DNA of 64,000 nt, taken from positions 6,386,001-6,450,000 of the forward strand of contig NZ_JAJNEL010000001.1 in assembly GCF_029428675.1 (NCBI RefSeq), given 5' to 3'. The stretch is from Streptomyces sp. JH14 (lineage in GTDB: Bacteria; Actinomycetota; Actinomycetes; Streptomycetales; Streptomycetaceae). This document shows positions 42,553 through 51,065 of this stretch, in pieces (the stretch's first letter is position 1; the number at the start of each line of letters is the position of its first letter). The position numbers were made by a program, and so were the translations under genes. The notes under the pieces were generated by a model, which saw only the letters and a program-made list of their open reading frames with translations, was not told the origin of the DNA and searched no databases.

Positions 42553-44058
42553 CTACTCCGACGCGGCGTGTTCCTCTTCCCCGCCGACGTCCGGGACATC
42601 TGCCCAGCGCACGACAAGCCGCGCTGGATCGAAGCCCTTCGGGCCACGGCGGCCAGGCAGGAGAATCAACTCCTCGAAGGCGTCGGCGAGTAGCTCGCGG
42701 CGATCGTCAACCATGGCTTGCGCCCAGAACTCTGACATCGTGAGACCCGTCGCGACCAATTCCGTCCGGCGCTCCGGCTCCTCGTCCGCCAGCTCATCCC
42801 GCCGGGCCTGGAGACGCTGGAGCCTGGCGAAAGTCTCCGTATCGGCGGCCGTAGCCAGGTCCGCCAGCGTGTCACGGATGTCGGCCTCCACCGTGGCCAG
42901 CTCCTCTACGCCGGAGACAATGGCGCGCTCCCTGTACATAGGCATGTGCCCGACAGCGGTCAGGTAGCGGTCCGTCAGGTACTCCTCGATCGGGCCGGCC
43001 GTCACGCTGACAGGTCCTCCGCAGGTCCCGCCCTGGCTCCGCGCCGTGCAGCGGTAGCCGATGACAGGCTCCGGATTCTGCGTGCGACTCCGGCGCCGGT
43101 AGACCTGGAGGGTTGCTCCGCAGCCCTGGCAGGACAGCAGTGTTGAGAGAAGCCTGGCGGGGTGTCTGCCGCCGCTATAGGGCGCGGCTGGGTTGGGAGC
43201 CAGGACAGTGCGAATAGCGGCTACCTGGCCCGCCGTGAGGACCGCCGGCCACGGGGTCAGAATGTTGCCCTCATCGTCGCGGAGCGGGCGGCCATTCTCC
43301 GTGGCCCGGCCCATGATGGCGTCACCGGTCAGAACCTTCGCCAGGGTCACGCGGGACCATTCCCTGGCCCGCCTGGGCTTCACACCAGCGTGGTTGAGAC
43401 GTCGGACGATGCGGTTGAGCGGGTCAGGCTCCGTCTTAAGGAGTGCTTCTGCAGCTTCTCTGACGTGATGTGCTTCCGTCGGTTCGATGGTTAGAGCCCA
43501 GCCAGGCCCGTCAGGGTTCTCGATGGCCTTGTATCCGAACGGTGGCGTACCGCCTCCCCAGCGGCCAGCGCGGCGCAGGCGACGGGCCCTGTCCTTGCTT
43601 CGCTGCCTGATGCGTTCACGTTCGGAGCGGCCTACCTCCGCCTGGATCACGAAGCGGAAGCGGAAGGCGTCGCCGTGGTTGGAGTCCAGGCCGAAGCAGT
43701 CGACCAGGCGCACCGGGCGATGGCTGGGCCGACCCGTGGCAGGGTTCTTGCCCTCGATCGTGTCCAGGATCGTAGCAGCGACGTTCAGGCCCTCTCGGGT
43801 CAACCGGTCTGTGTGGTACGGGACCAGGACCTCACAGCGGCCGGAGCGGGCATCGTCCAGCCATGCTTCGAACTCCCCGCGGTCGCGGTAGCCGCCGGAC
43901 TTTCCGTCGTCAACGTGGACTGGCTCCAGGACTTCCAGCCCCTCCCGTTCGCACAGGGCACGCATGTCATCGATCATGCCCTCCAGGGAGACGTTCTCCG
44001 CGTCGGCAGCAACGGACAATCGGGCGTAAAGGCTGGCCCGCGGGCGGCGTGTCGTCAT
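42553..44058 (-). CDS. Large serine recombinase (integrase)
   Basis: A 501-residue serine integrase. The N-terminal resolvase domain has YARLSVAADAENVS (nucleophile Ser15), the usual Arg/Asp contacts in VPYHTDRLTRE, and ERERIRQRSKDR at the domain end. Then come a recombinase DNA-binding domain (GGGTPPFGYK, GDAIMGRATENGRPL), a zinc ribbon (LLSCQGCGATLQV...YRCTARSQGGTCGG) and a C-terminal coiled coil (~370-450). Such enzymes join attP and attB unidirectionally and need a directionality factor for excision; none is recognised here. It starts 48 bases from the attachment core. Upstream transcription can come from the native LexA-box promoter of the interrupted host gene. Confidence 0.95.
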   Translation of the reverse strand: MTTRRPRASLYARLSVAADAENVSLEGMIDDMRALCEREGLEVLEPVHVDDGKSGGYRDRGEFEAWLDDARSGRCEVLVPYHTDRLTREGLNVAATILDTIEGKNPATGRPSHRPVRLVDCFGLDSNHGDAFRFRFVIQAEVGRSERERIRQRSKDRARRLRRAGRWGGGTPPFGYKAIENPDGPGWALTIEPTEAHHVREAAEALLKTEPDPLNRIVRRLNHAGVKPRRAREWSRVTLAKVLTGDAIMGRATENGRPLRDDEGNILTPWPAVLTAGQVAAIRTVLAPNPAAPYSGGRHPARLLSTLLSCQGCGATLQVYRRRSRTQNPEPVIGYRCTARSQGGTCGGPVSVTAGPIEEYLTDRYLTAVGHMPMYRERAIVSGVEELATVEADIRDTLADLATAADTETFARLQRLQARRDELADEEPERRTELVATGLTMSEFWAQAMVDDRRELLADAFEELILLPGRRGPKGFDPARLVVRWADVPDVGGEEEHAASE

Positions 44059-44105
44059 GGACGGCAGCGTAGCTGGCTTGATGTGCGTCTGAGGGAAGTT
44101 CGGAT

Positions 44106-44197
44106 GTGTCGAAGGTATGCGTGGTCACCGCGTCGGCGGCGAAGAGCGCCCCGGTACCGGCCCCCCGGGTGTTCTCGACCAGATTGTCCCAGCGCAT
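44106..44197 (-). pseudogene. Native 5' end of the radical SAM gene, displaced
   Basis: MRWDNLVENTRGAGTGALFA...TTHTFDT, the first ~31 codons, ends at the attachment core where the 3' part (PEFRGITFHEI, now at 40645 and below) should continue. The frame runs on into the element to 43967 as a 76-codon chimeric peptide overlapping the integrase start in another frame. Good ribosome site GAGGAGG before the ATG at 44197. Confidence 0.85.
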
Positions 44198-44230
44198 GGA
44201 CGCCTCCTCGGTAGCACTGGCGACAGAATA

Positions 44231-44242
44231 GAACGCTTGTTC
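44231..44242 (-). promoter_or_regulatory. Native LexA (SOS) box of the radical SAM gene, now facing the integrase
   Basis: GAACGCTTGTTC fits GAAC-N4-GTTC, 34 bases before ATG 44197. In M. tuberculosis the orthologous gene Rv2578c is known as LexA-regulated. After insertion this promoter reads through the 5' stub into the integrase gene. Confidence 0.8.
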
Positions 44243-44346
44243 CCTTGATCGCTTTCTCCCCTTCGTCCCCGGTCCGGATTTTGAGCGGAGTGCCCGAAGT
44301 GATTGGCTCAGCACACCCCGAACAACCGAGTGGTGGAGGAACAGCC

Positions 44347-44790
44347 ATGGCGCAGGTCGAGGCCACGACAGAGCGGATCATCGCCGCGGACGCGGAGACG
44401 GTGTTCGACGCGCTGGCCGACTACAAGGAGGTCCGGGGCAAGGTGCTCCCCGGTCACTTCAGCGAGTACGAGGTGCGCGAGGGCGGTGACGGCGAGGGCA
44501 CCCTCGTCCACTGGAAGCTCCAGGCCACCAGCAAGCGCGTCCGCGACTGCCTGCTGGAGGTCAGCGAGCCCACCGACGGGCAGCTCGTCGAGAAGGACCG
44601 CAACTCGTCGATGGTCACCACCTGGACCGTCACACCGGCGGGCGAGGGCAGGTCCAAGGCCGTCGTCTCGACCGTCTGGAACGGCGCGGGCGGCATCGGC
44701 GGGTTCTTCGAGAAGACCTTTGCGCCCAAGGGGCTTGGCCGCATCTACGACGAGCTGCTGCAGAACCTCGCCACCGAGGTCGAGAAGTAG
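44347..44790 (+). CDS. SRPBCC (polyketide-cyclase/START-like) family protein
   Basis: A 147-residue protein with the ligand-binding helix-grip pattern: ERIIAADAETVFDALADYKEVRGKVLPGHFSEYEVREGGDGEGTLVHWKLQ, then WTVTPAGEGRSKAVVSTVWNG and a C-terminal long helix (GRIYDELLQNLATEVEK). The fold binds hydrophobic ligands; many members have no known function and mycobacterial homologues are unlinked to polyketides. RBS GGAGGA precedes ATG. It lies divergently next to the disrupted radical SAM gene, sharing its upstream region. Confidence 0.88.
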   Translation: MAQVEATTERIIAADAETVFDALADYKEVRGKVLPGHFSEYEVREGGDGEGTLVHWKLQATSKRVRDCLLEVSEPTDGQLVEKDRNSSMVTTWTVTPAGEGRSKAVVSTVWNGAGGIGGFFEKTFAPKGLGRIYDELLQNLATEVEK

Positions 44791-44976
44791 CACCGGGCGC
44801 CCCGTACCGGACTCACCGGTTCGGGTGGTTTTCCCAGGCCGTCGGTTGCGCGCCGTAGTGGCTCCCACCGGGGGATAAGCCCCCGAGTGCGCCGTCAGCG
44901 CCCCTTCGTCGCGTTTGCCTCTCTTGTCGCGCAATGCGAGAAATGGGCGGCGCAGATGCGACGAGGGGAGCGGCAC

Positions 44977-47433
44977 GTGGTGGGCGGCGGGATCACTCTG
45001 GTGAAGGACGAGCCGGACGGCGCGGGAGACACCGGCGCGGAGACGGCCGCCCCGCCCGGCACGGAGACCGCGCTCTCGTCCTCGCCACCGTCCGTCCCGG
45101 ACTCGCAGGATACGGCCGGACAGGAGATCGGCCCCCGCCGTATCCGGCTGGTCTTCATCGGGCTGATGCTCACTCTGCTGCTCGCGGCGCTCGACCAGAT
45201 GATCGTCGCCACCGCGCTGCCGAAGATCGTCGGGGAACTGCACGGTCTGGAGAAGATGTCCTGGGCGGTCACCGCCTACCTTCTGGCCTCCACCATCGGA
45301 CTGCCGATCTACGGCAAACTCGGCGATCTCTTCGGCCGCAAGGGTGTCTTCCAGTTCGCGATCGTCGTCTTCGTCGTCGGCTCCGCGCTGGCCGGCTGGT
45401 CACGCACCATGGACGAGCTGATCGCCTTCCGCGCCGTCCAGGGCGTCGGCGGGGGCGGGCTGATGATCGGGGTCCAGGCCATCATCGCGGACGTCGTCCC
45501 GCCCCGCGAACGCGGCCGGTTCATGGGACTGATCGGCGCCGCCTTCGGCCTGGCGTCCGTCGCCGGACCGCTCCTCGGCGGCTTCTTCACCGACCATGCC
45601 TCCTGGCGCTGGTGCTTCTACATCAACGTCCCGTTCGGCCTGGTCACCCTCGCCGTCATCACCGTCGTGCTGAAGCTCCCCAGGCCCACCGTCCGGCCCC
45701 GCCTCGACGTGCTCGGCGCACTGCTGCTGGCCGCCGCCTCCACCTGCCTGGTGCTGCTGACCAGCTGGGGCGGTACGGAGTACGCGTGGGGCTCGCGCAC
45801 CATCCTGGGGCTGGCTGCCGGAGCTGCCGGAACGACACTGCTCTTCCTCGTGGTCGAGCACCACGCACCCGAACCCGTCATCCCGCTGCGGCTGTTCCGC
45901 GACTCGATCTTCAATGTCACCGCGCTGGTCGGCGCGGTCGTCGGCGTCGCCCTGTTCGGTGCCGCCAGCTATCTGCCGACGTTCCTGCAGATGGTCGACG
46001 GCGCCACCGCCACCGAATCGGGCCTCCTGATGCTCCCGATGATGGGTGGCATCGTCGGCGCGTCCGTCGTTTCCGGCCAGCTGATCTCCCGTACCGGCCA
46101 CTACCGCGTCTACCCGATCCTCGGCAGCGCGATCTCGGTGGTCGGCATGTGGCTGCTCTCCCGCCTCGAGACCGACACCCCACGCATCGAATACAGCGTG
46201 GCGCAGGCCGTGCTCGGCATCGGGATCGGCCTGATCATGCCGGTACTCATCCTCGCCGTGCAGAACTCCGTTCCGCCCGCCGACCTCGGCACCGCCACCA
46301 GCGCGAACAACTACTTCCGGCAGATCGGCGGCAGCGTCGGCGCCGCCGTGTTCGGGACGCTCTTCGCGGGCCGTCTCGCGGATGCCCTGGCCGTCCGCCT
46401 GCCGTCCGGTGCCGGCCTCCCCGACCCCGAGTCGATCACCCCTCAGCTGGTCCACGCGATGGAGCCCGCGCTCCGCGACAGCTACATCCAGGCATACGCC
46501 GACGCGATGCCACGGATCTTCCTCTACCTCGTGCCGGTGCTCGTGCTCGGCCTCGTCATCGCCTGCTTCCTCAAGGAGAAACCGCTGGTGTCCCACCACA
46601 GCCCCGAAACAGCCGCCGAGTCCGCCTCGATCCCCGCCGCCCGCATCACCGCCACCGCGCCGCCCGTCCACCTCTCGGGCGTGCCCGTGTGCGGCAGCGT
46701 CCAACACCCCGACGGCACGAAGGTCCCGCGCGCCGCCCTCACCCTGATCGACGTCCAGGGACGGCAGGTCGGGCGGGGTGCGAGCGGTGACGACGGGCGG
46801 TACGCGCTGAGCGTGCCGGGCTCCGGCAGCTACGTCCTGATCGCGGCGGCCGGCGGGCATCAGCCGCAGGCCGTCAGCGTCACCGTCGGCGAACGGCCGG
46901 TCGAGCTCGATGTGGTGCTCGGCGGTGCGGGCCGGCTGGCCGGGGCGGTCGTCACGGCCGACGGGATCCCGGTGCGGGACGCCGCCGTCACCCTCACCGA
47001 TGTCCGCGGGGAGGTCGTCGCGTCCACCCGCAGCAGCCGTGAAGGCGGCTATGTGATCTCGGAGCTGGTGGCGGGGGAGTACACCCTCGCCGCCAGCGCC
47101 CCCGCCTTTCGGCCCGCCGCCCTGCCGGTCAGCGTGCAGGCGGCCAGGGAGACCCGGCAGGACATCGAACTGGCGGGCGGGGCGGTGCTGCGCGGCATCG
47201 TACGGGCGAGCGGCGGCCGGCCCGTCGAGGACGCCCGGGTCACGCTCCTCGACGCGGCGGGCAACGTCGTCGACACCCTGACCACCGGGCCCGACGGGGC
47301 GTTCCGGTTCGTGGACCTGTCGTCCGGCGAGTACACGGTGATCGCGGCCGGATACCCGCCCGTGGCGACCGTCCTCCAAGTCGCGGGCGGCGGGCGCACC
47401 GAACGCGACCTCCAGCTCGGGCACGAGGACTGA
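44977..47433 (+). CDS. DHA2-family MFS exporter with C-terminal carboxypeptidase-regulatory-like repeats
   Basis: An ~818-residue protein. Residues ~50-540 are a 14-segment drug:H+ antiporter of the EmrB/QacA type, with AALDQMIVATALPKIVGEL, GKLGDLFGRKGVF and the motif-C region GAAFGLASVAGPLLGGFFTDHASWRWCFYINVPFG. Residues ~560-818 are three tandem ~85-residue beta-sandwich repeats (CarboxypepD_reg/Cna_B type): VCGSVQHPDGTKVPRAALTL, LAGAVVTADGIPVRDAAVTL, LRGIVRASGGRPVEDARVTL. The fused repeats are soluble; the side is not certain. Exporters of this family confer multidrug efflux. GTG 44977 follows GGGGAG by six bases. Confidence 0.88.
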   Translation: MVGGGITLVKDEPDGAGDTGAETAAPPGTETALSSSPPSVPDSQDTAGQEIGPRRIRLVFIGLMLTLLLAALDQMIVATALPKIVGELHGLEKMSWAVTAYLLASTIGLPIYGKLGDLFGRKGVFQFAIVVFVVGSALAGWSRTMDELIAFRAVQGVGGGGLMIGVQAIIADVVPPRERGRFMGLIGAAFGLASVAGPLLGGFFTDHASWRWCFYINVPFGLVTLAVITVVLKLPRPTVRPRLDVLGALLLAAASTCLVLLTSWGGTEYAWGSRTILGLAAGAAGTTLLFLVVEHHAPEPVIPLRLFRDSIFNVTALVGAVVGVALFGAASYLPTFLQMVDGATATESGLLMLPMMGGIVGASVVSGQLISRTGHYRVYPILGSAISVVGMWLLSRLETDTPRIEYSVAQAVLGIGIGLIMPVLILAVQNSVPPADLGTATSANNYFRQIGGSVGAAVFGTLFAGRLADALAVRLPSGAGLPDPESITPQLVHAMEPALRDSYIQAYADAMPRIFLYLVPVLVLGLVIACFLKEKPLVSHHSPETAAESASIPAARITATAPPVHLSGVPVCGSVQHPDGTKVPRAALTLIDVQGRQVGRGASGDDGRYALSVPGSGSYVLIAAAGGHQPQAVSVTVGERPVELDVVLGGAGRLAGAVVTADGIPVRDAAVTLTDVRGEVVASTRSSREGGYVISELVAGEYTLAASAPAFRPAALPVSVQAARETRQDIELAGGAVLRGIVRASGGRPVEDARVTLLDAAGNVVDTLTTGPDGAFRFVDLSSGEYTVIAAGYPPVATVLQVAGGGRTERDLQLGHED

Positions 47434-47615
47434 CGGCCGGGGCGCGCGGCCGCAGGCCGCCTCCCGCGGCAGCCGGCCCCGTCCCGCGCGGCGGCGCGCG
47501 CGGGGCGCACCACCCCCGGAGGTGATTCCGCCGATGACCGGCGGGCGCCGGACACGGAGTCGTACCGTGGAGTCACATGCCGCAGAGCCTTGCGGTAGGG
47601 AAGGAGCCTTCCGCC

Positions 47616-48860
47616 ATGGACCTTGGTGTACCGCCGCAGAGGGCACCGCAGCCCCGGGACGCCGCAACGGGACGTGTGCCGCTCGCCGTGGTCGTCGTCG
47701 ACACGGCCGGGCTCGTGTCGCACTGGTCGAGTGGGGCCGGACGGCTCTTCGGTGTTGCCCGGGAGGAAGCCATCGGCTGCCCGGCCGGTGAACTCCTTCC
47801 GGTTTCCGGGGCGTTGAGAGGTGACGGGGAGCCGGGGCGCGACGGTGCGTACGCCGGGTCCGGCGACGGCGGCGGTGCGTACGCCGGGTCGGGTCATGGC
47901 GGCGGTGCGTACGCGGGGCCCGGCCACGGTCTCGACGGCTCGCTCAGCGGGAGCACCGCTTATCCGGCGGCGGGACGCGCCCGGGTCGACGAGTCGCAGC
48001 GCGGACGGATCGACGTCCTGTGGTGGGCCTACCCGCTGGTCGGGCCCGGCACCGAACGGCTCCTCGTCCTCGCCGCGGACGGCGGGCAGTTGGGCGACGG
48101 CGGCGGTGGCCGGGACAGCGAGACGATCGCGCCCGGCTTCGCCCTCCACACCGAATTCCCCGGCTCCCGGGAACTGGCCGGCCGGCTCCCCGAGATCCTG
48201 CCGAACATGAGCGTCCACCAGGCCACCCGGATCGTCTCGCAGGTCCTCGAACTCGGGTACCCGATCCTGGAGTTCAGTCAGCGTGACCGGGTCCCGGTCA
48301 CCCCCGACTGGGGTGTGCCCCGCCGGACCCCGCGCCGCCCCGCCGAGGATCCGGGGGCCGCTCCCGACGGGGCGGCCGCGCCCCGGGCCGTGCCCCGCCC
48401 CGAACTCGACCTCGAATACGGTGCGGTCCGCGAACGGCTGGAGTTCCTCAACGAGGTCAGCGGCCGCATCGGCACCTCCCTCGATCTCGAACGCACCATC
48501 CGCGAGGTCACCAGCGCCGCCGTCCCCCGTTTCACCGACTTCGCCGGCACGCATCTGCGAGCCGCGGTCCTCGCCGGTGAGGGCTTTCCGGACGGGCCGC
48601 CCGACGTCACCACCGTCTGGCACCGGGTCTGGGTCGAGCACAACGACGAACCCGGCCGCTGGGACGACACCGTCCCGGTCGGCGAGTCCATCGCCTTCCC
48701 CGAGCACACACCGTTCTTCCAGTGCATGGTGACCGGTGAGCCCGTCCTCATTCCGTACGTCAGCGAGGAGCTGAGCAACCGGATCTCCGGCGAGTTCGAG
48801 AAGCGCGATCTGCGCCCGCTGATCACCCACCGGTCCCTGCTGATCGTGCCGCTCAAGGCC
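47616..48860 (+). pseudogene. PAS/GAF SpoIIE-type regulator, 3' end deleted
   Basis: ATG 47616 (site AAGGAG) opens a PAS-like domain (VVVVDTAGLVSHWSSGAGRLFG), a Gly/Ala-rich linker and a GAF domain beginning LEFLNEVSGRIGTSLDLERTIREV and breaking at LLIVPLKA. The GAF should go on and be followed by the PP2C phosphatase domain, but from about 48860 the DNA is the antisense of a glycosyltransferase gene. The frame limps on to 48944 as junk. Two genes are thus joined tail to tail with both 3' ends missing. Confidence 0.85.
47844..47933 (+). repeat. Three 30-base tandem repeats in the regulator pseudogene
   Basis: Units at 47844-47873, 47874-47903 and 47904-47933 begin GGTGCGTACGC and encode GAYAGSGDGG-like decapeptides in the interdomain linker. 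Confidence 0.7.
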
Positions 48861-50347
48861 GGGTCGCCGAACGGCTGCACGAGCCTGTGCACGGTGTCGG
48901 GTTCGAAGACGGTGTCGCCGTCCATCATCACCACGATGCCGTGACGCGCATGCCGCACACCGTTGTTGAGCGCGGCGGGCTTGCCCGCGTTCGCCTGGCG
49001 GATCACCCGCACGTTCGGCAGCCCCAGGGACTCGGCGATCTCGGCGGTGCCGTCGGTCGAACCGTCGTCGACGACCACGATCTCGATGGGATGGGTGCTG
49101 GCCGCCAGCGAGTTGAGGGTGTTGGCGATGCACTCCTTCTCGTTGTACGCGGGGACGATCACGCTGACCCGTTCGGTGACCTCGGGGCCCCAGACGAATC
49201 TCCGCCCGTTGCGTTGCCGGTGGTGGCGCCGGGCGAGGACGAGCATCATGGCGAACCTGCCCAGTACGGCGACGCCCACGACCGCCAGCACCGCGGCCAG
49301 GCCGGGCACGGTCCACTCCGCGACGGCGACCGCACCGAGGAGGGCGCGGCCCTCCCAGAGGGTGGCGGTGTCGGCCGTGCGGTGCGCGGACTGCTCGGGG
49401 TTACTCTGCCGGGCGTTGCCCACGGCGCCGGGGGCGCCCTGCGGCGCCTGTGCCTGTGCCTGCTGCCCCTGCGTCTGTTGCTGAGCGCCGCTGACCGTGG
49501 TGAAGGTGTAGCCCTTCGACTTCATTATCTTGATGTACTGCGGCAGCGCTTCGAGCGTCTGGGCGCGGTTGCCGCCCGCGTCGTGGAAGAGCACCGAGGC
49601 GCCCTTCCCGGCCTTCGGCGTGGCCCACTTGACGATGTCGGACACGCCCGGCTGCTGCCAGTCCTCGCTGTCCGTGTCGATCAAGACGCTGGTGTAGCCC
49701 ATCGCGCCGAGCTTCTTGTAGACGGGCCAGCTGTAGTTGTCGATCGCGTCGCTCGTCGACGAGTACGGAGCGCGGAACAGGGTCGTCGTGATGCCCGCGG
49801 CGCCCGCCAGGGCGAGCTGGGTCTGTGCGATCTCCCGCGTCACGCGGGCCGTGCTCTGGTACGAGAGATCGACATGGGTGAAGGTGTGGACGCCCACCTC
49901 GTTGCCGTCGTCGACCATCCGGCGCACCACGTCCGGGTAGCGCGAGATCATCGAGCCGACCAGGAAGAACGTGCCCGGCACATCGTTGTCGTCCAGGATG
50001 TCGAGCACCTGCTCCGTCCACTCGGGGTCCGGTCCGTCGTCGAAGGTGAGCACGATGGTCTTGTCCGGTACGGACCGGGTCCGCGCCGTGCCGCCCTCGA
50101 AGCTGAGGAACGGCCCGCCGTCGAGGACGCTGTCCGGCACATTGCTCGCGCTCGCCCCGGAGCGGACGCGCTGGTCGTTGCCGACCTCGGCCCGCAGATA
50201 GCCGTCGAGCAGCATCGCGGAGATGAGACCGAGCAGGAGCAGCAGGGCGATGATCACCCGCGGTCCGGGCGCGGCCTGGCGGCGGGCCCGCCCGATCCGG
50301 CTCGGTGTGGCGTGGCGTCCCTGGGGTCGTGGCTGATTCCGGTTCAT
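48860..50347 (-). pseudogene. Polysaccharide deacetylase-glycosyltransferase (GT2) fusion, 3' end deleted
   Basis: ATG 50347 opens a membrane-anchored protein: one N-terminal transmembrane helix, then a NodB deacetylase domain (TIVLTFDDGPDPEW, VGVHTFTHVDLS, LFRAPYSS), a Gln-rich linker, a second transmembrane segment and a GT2 domain (VSVIVPAYNEKECIANTLNSL, VVVDDGSTDGTAEI, VMMDGDTVFEPDT) that stops at HRLVQPFGDP. The rest of the GT2 and its membrane helices (a couple of hundred residues) are missing. The intact family makes or trims cell-surface N-acetylglucosamine polymers. The deacetylase half may still be produced. Confidence 0.88.
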
Positions 50348-50353
50348 CAAGGG

Positions 50354-50758
50354 TCAGCCGGTCGCCGTGGTCGCGGGCAGGGACACGGATACGGACGCCG
50401 AGGGCGACGGTCCCACCCCGTCGGCGGGAGGGCCGCTCGGGGGTGCGCCGGTGACTCCCGGCGGCGTGATCCCCTGGGGGCCGCGCTGGGCGGAGGGGGC
50501 GCCGTCGAAGGGAAGCAGCTCCGAGGGCGACATGGAGATGCCGCCCATGAAGGCGAGAGCCAGCACGGCCGCGTAACCGACGCAGGCGATGCCCAGAGCG
50601 ATGCCCGCGCGGCGGAGCAGCCGGGCCCGGCGCCCGGAACTGTCCACGAAGACGGGACCGTCCTGTGCTTCGGCGCCGGTCCGTGGCCTGCGTCCACCGG
50701 CGTGTTTACGGCGGCCGTGTCCGGTCGGATTCTTCTCGATGGCGGTGTCGGAATGCAT
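50354..50758 (-). CDS. Small membrane protein upstream of the deacetylase-glycosyltransferase gene
   Basis: A 134-residue protein with a charged N-terminus (HGRRKHAGGRRPRTG), one transmembrane helix (AGIALGIACVGYAAVLALAFMGG) and a Pro/Ser/Gly-rich extracellular tail. It ends six bases before the deacetylase-glycosyltransferase start, so they form an operon. A role as assembly partner of the surface-polymer synthase is likely by position only. The first-methionine choice MHSDTAIEKN is based on the coding character. Confidence 0.7.
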   Translation of the reverse strand: MHSDTAIEKNPTGHGRRKHAGGRRPRTGAEAQDGPVFVDSSGRRARLLRRAGIALGIACVGYAAVLALAFMGGISMSPSELLPFDGAPSAQRGPQGITPPGVTGAPPSGPPADGVGPSPSASVSVSLPATTATG

Positions 50759-51065
50759 GTGCGCATGCTGACGAACTGCTATGTGCGAAGTCTGAGCCGT
50801 TCCTGGCCGAACGCTGTGAGAGGGCGGGAAGCCTGTGGGCGGACTGAGAACGTGACGGCTCTCCACCTGGCTTCCCACATGCGTGACGCCTCGTCATATG
50901 GGCTTTGCCGGCGGCCGAATGGACAATTTCTTGAGGTTTCTCGACGGACTCGGGAGAAAATTATCCGGATTCGGAAACCGGGCGATGTGTGAGAGGTTTC
51001 CGGTGTTCAGCTTTCTTTACTGTTGCTGTTCCGGAACAATTCTCGCGAGAACGGGTGCAAACTTT
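50759..51065. promoter_or_regulatory. Divergent promoter region, AT-richer than its surroundings
   Basis: 307 bases separate the small membrane gene from the GH18-like gene. The part 50930-51062 is noticeably AT-rich for this genome and contains the two palindromes at 51027-51051. Otherwise nothing recognised. Confidence 0.45.
51027..51051 (+). promoter_or_regulatory. Two adjacent perfect 12-bp palindromes, candidate operator
   Basis: TGTTCCGGAACA (51027-51038) and TTCTCGCGAGAA (51040-51051) sit end to end, 15 bases before ATG 51066. They do not match the chitinase (DasR) or cellulase (CebR) operator consensus I know. Confidence 0.55.

Larger units (their letters stand above)
40646..44110 (-). 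mobile_element. Serine-integrase mini-element inserted near the 5' end of the radical SAM gene
   Basis: About 3.46 kb bounded by the shared core GTGTC (GACAC on the coding strand) at 40646-40650 and 44106-44110. Outside these are the two parts of one radical SAM gene. Contents: large serine recombinase next to the right end, a small GntR-type DNA-binding protein, two or three small unknown proteins and, at the left end, a LexA-box promoter plus a substitute gene start. No replication, transfer, capsid or lysis genes are present, so it is a minimal or reduced element, perhaps from a phage or AICE. The exact crossover within the attachment site is not defined; serine integrases use a 2-bp core. 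Confidence 0.87.

Noticed and set aside
40646..44110. Complete prophage or conjugative AICE
   Set aside because: No capsid, terminase, lysis, replication or FtsK/Tra-type genes in the 3.5 kb.
45400..49316. Long minus-strand frames opposite the MFS exporter and the regulator pseudogene
   Set aside because: No family character; shadows of high-GC genes.
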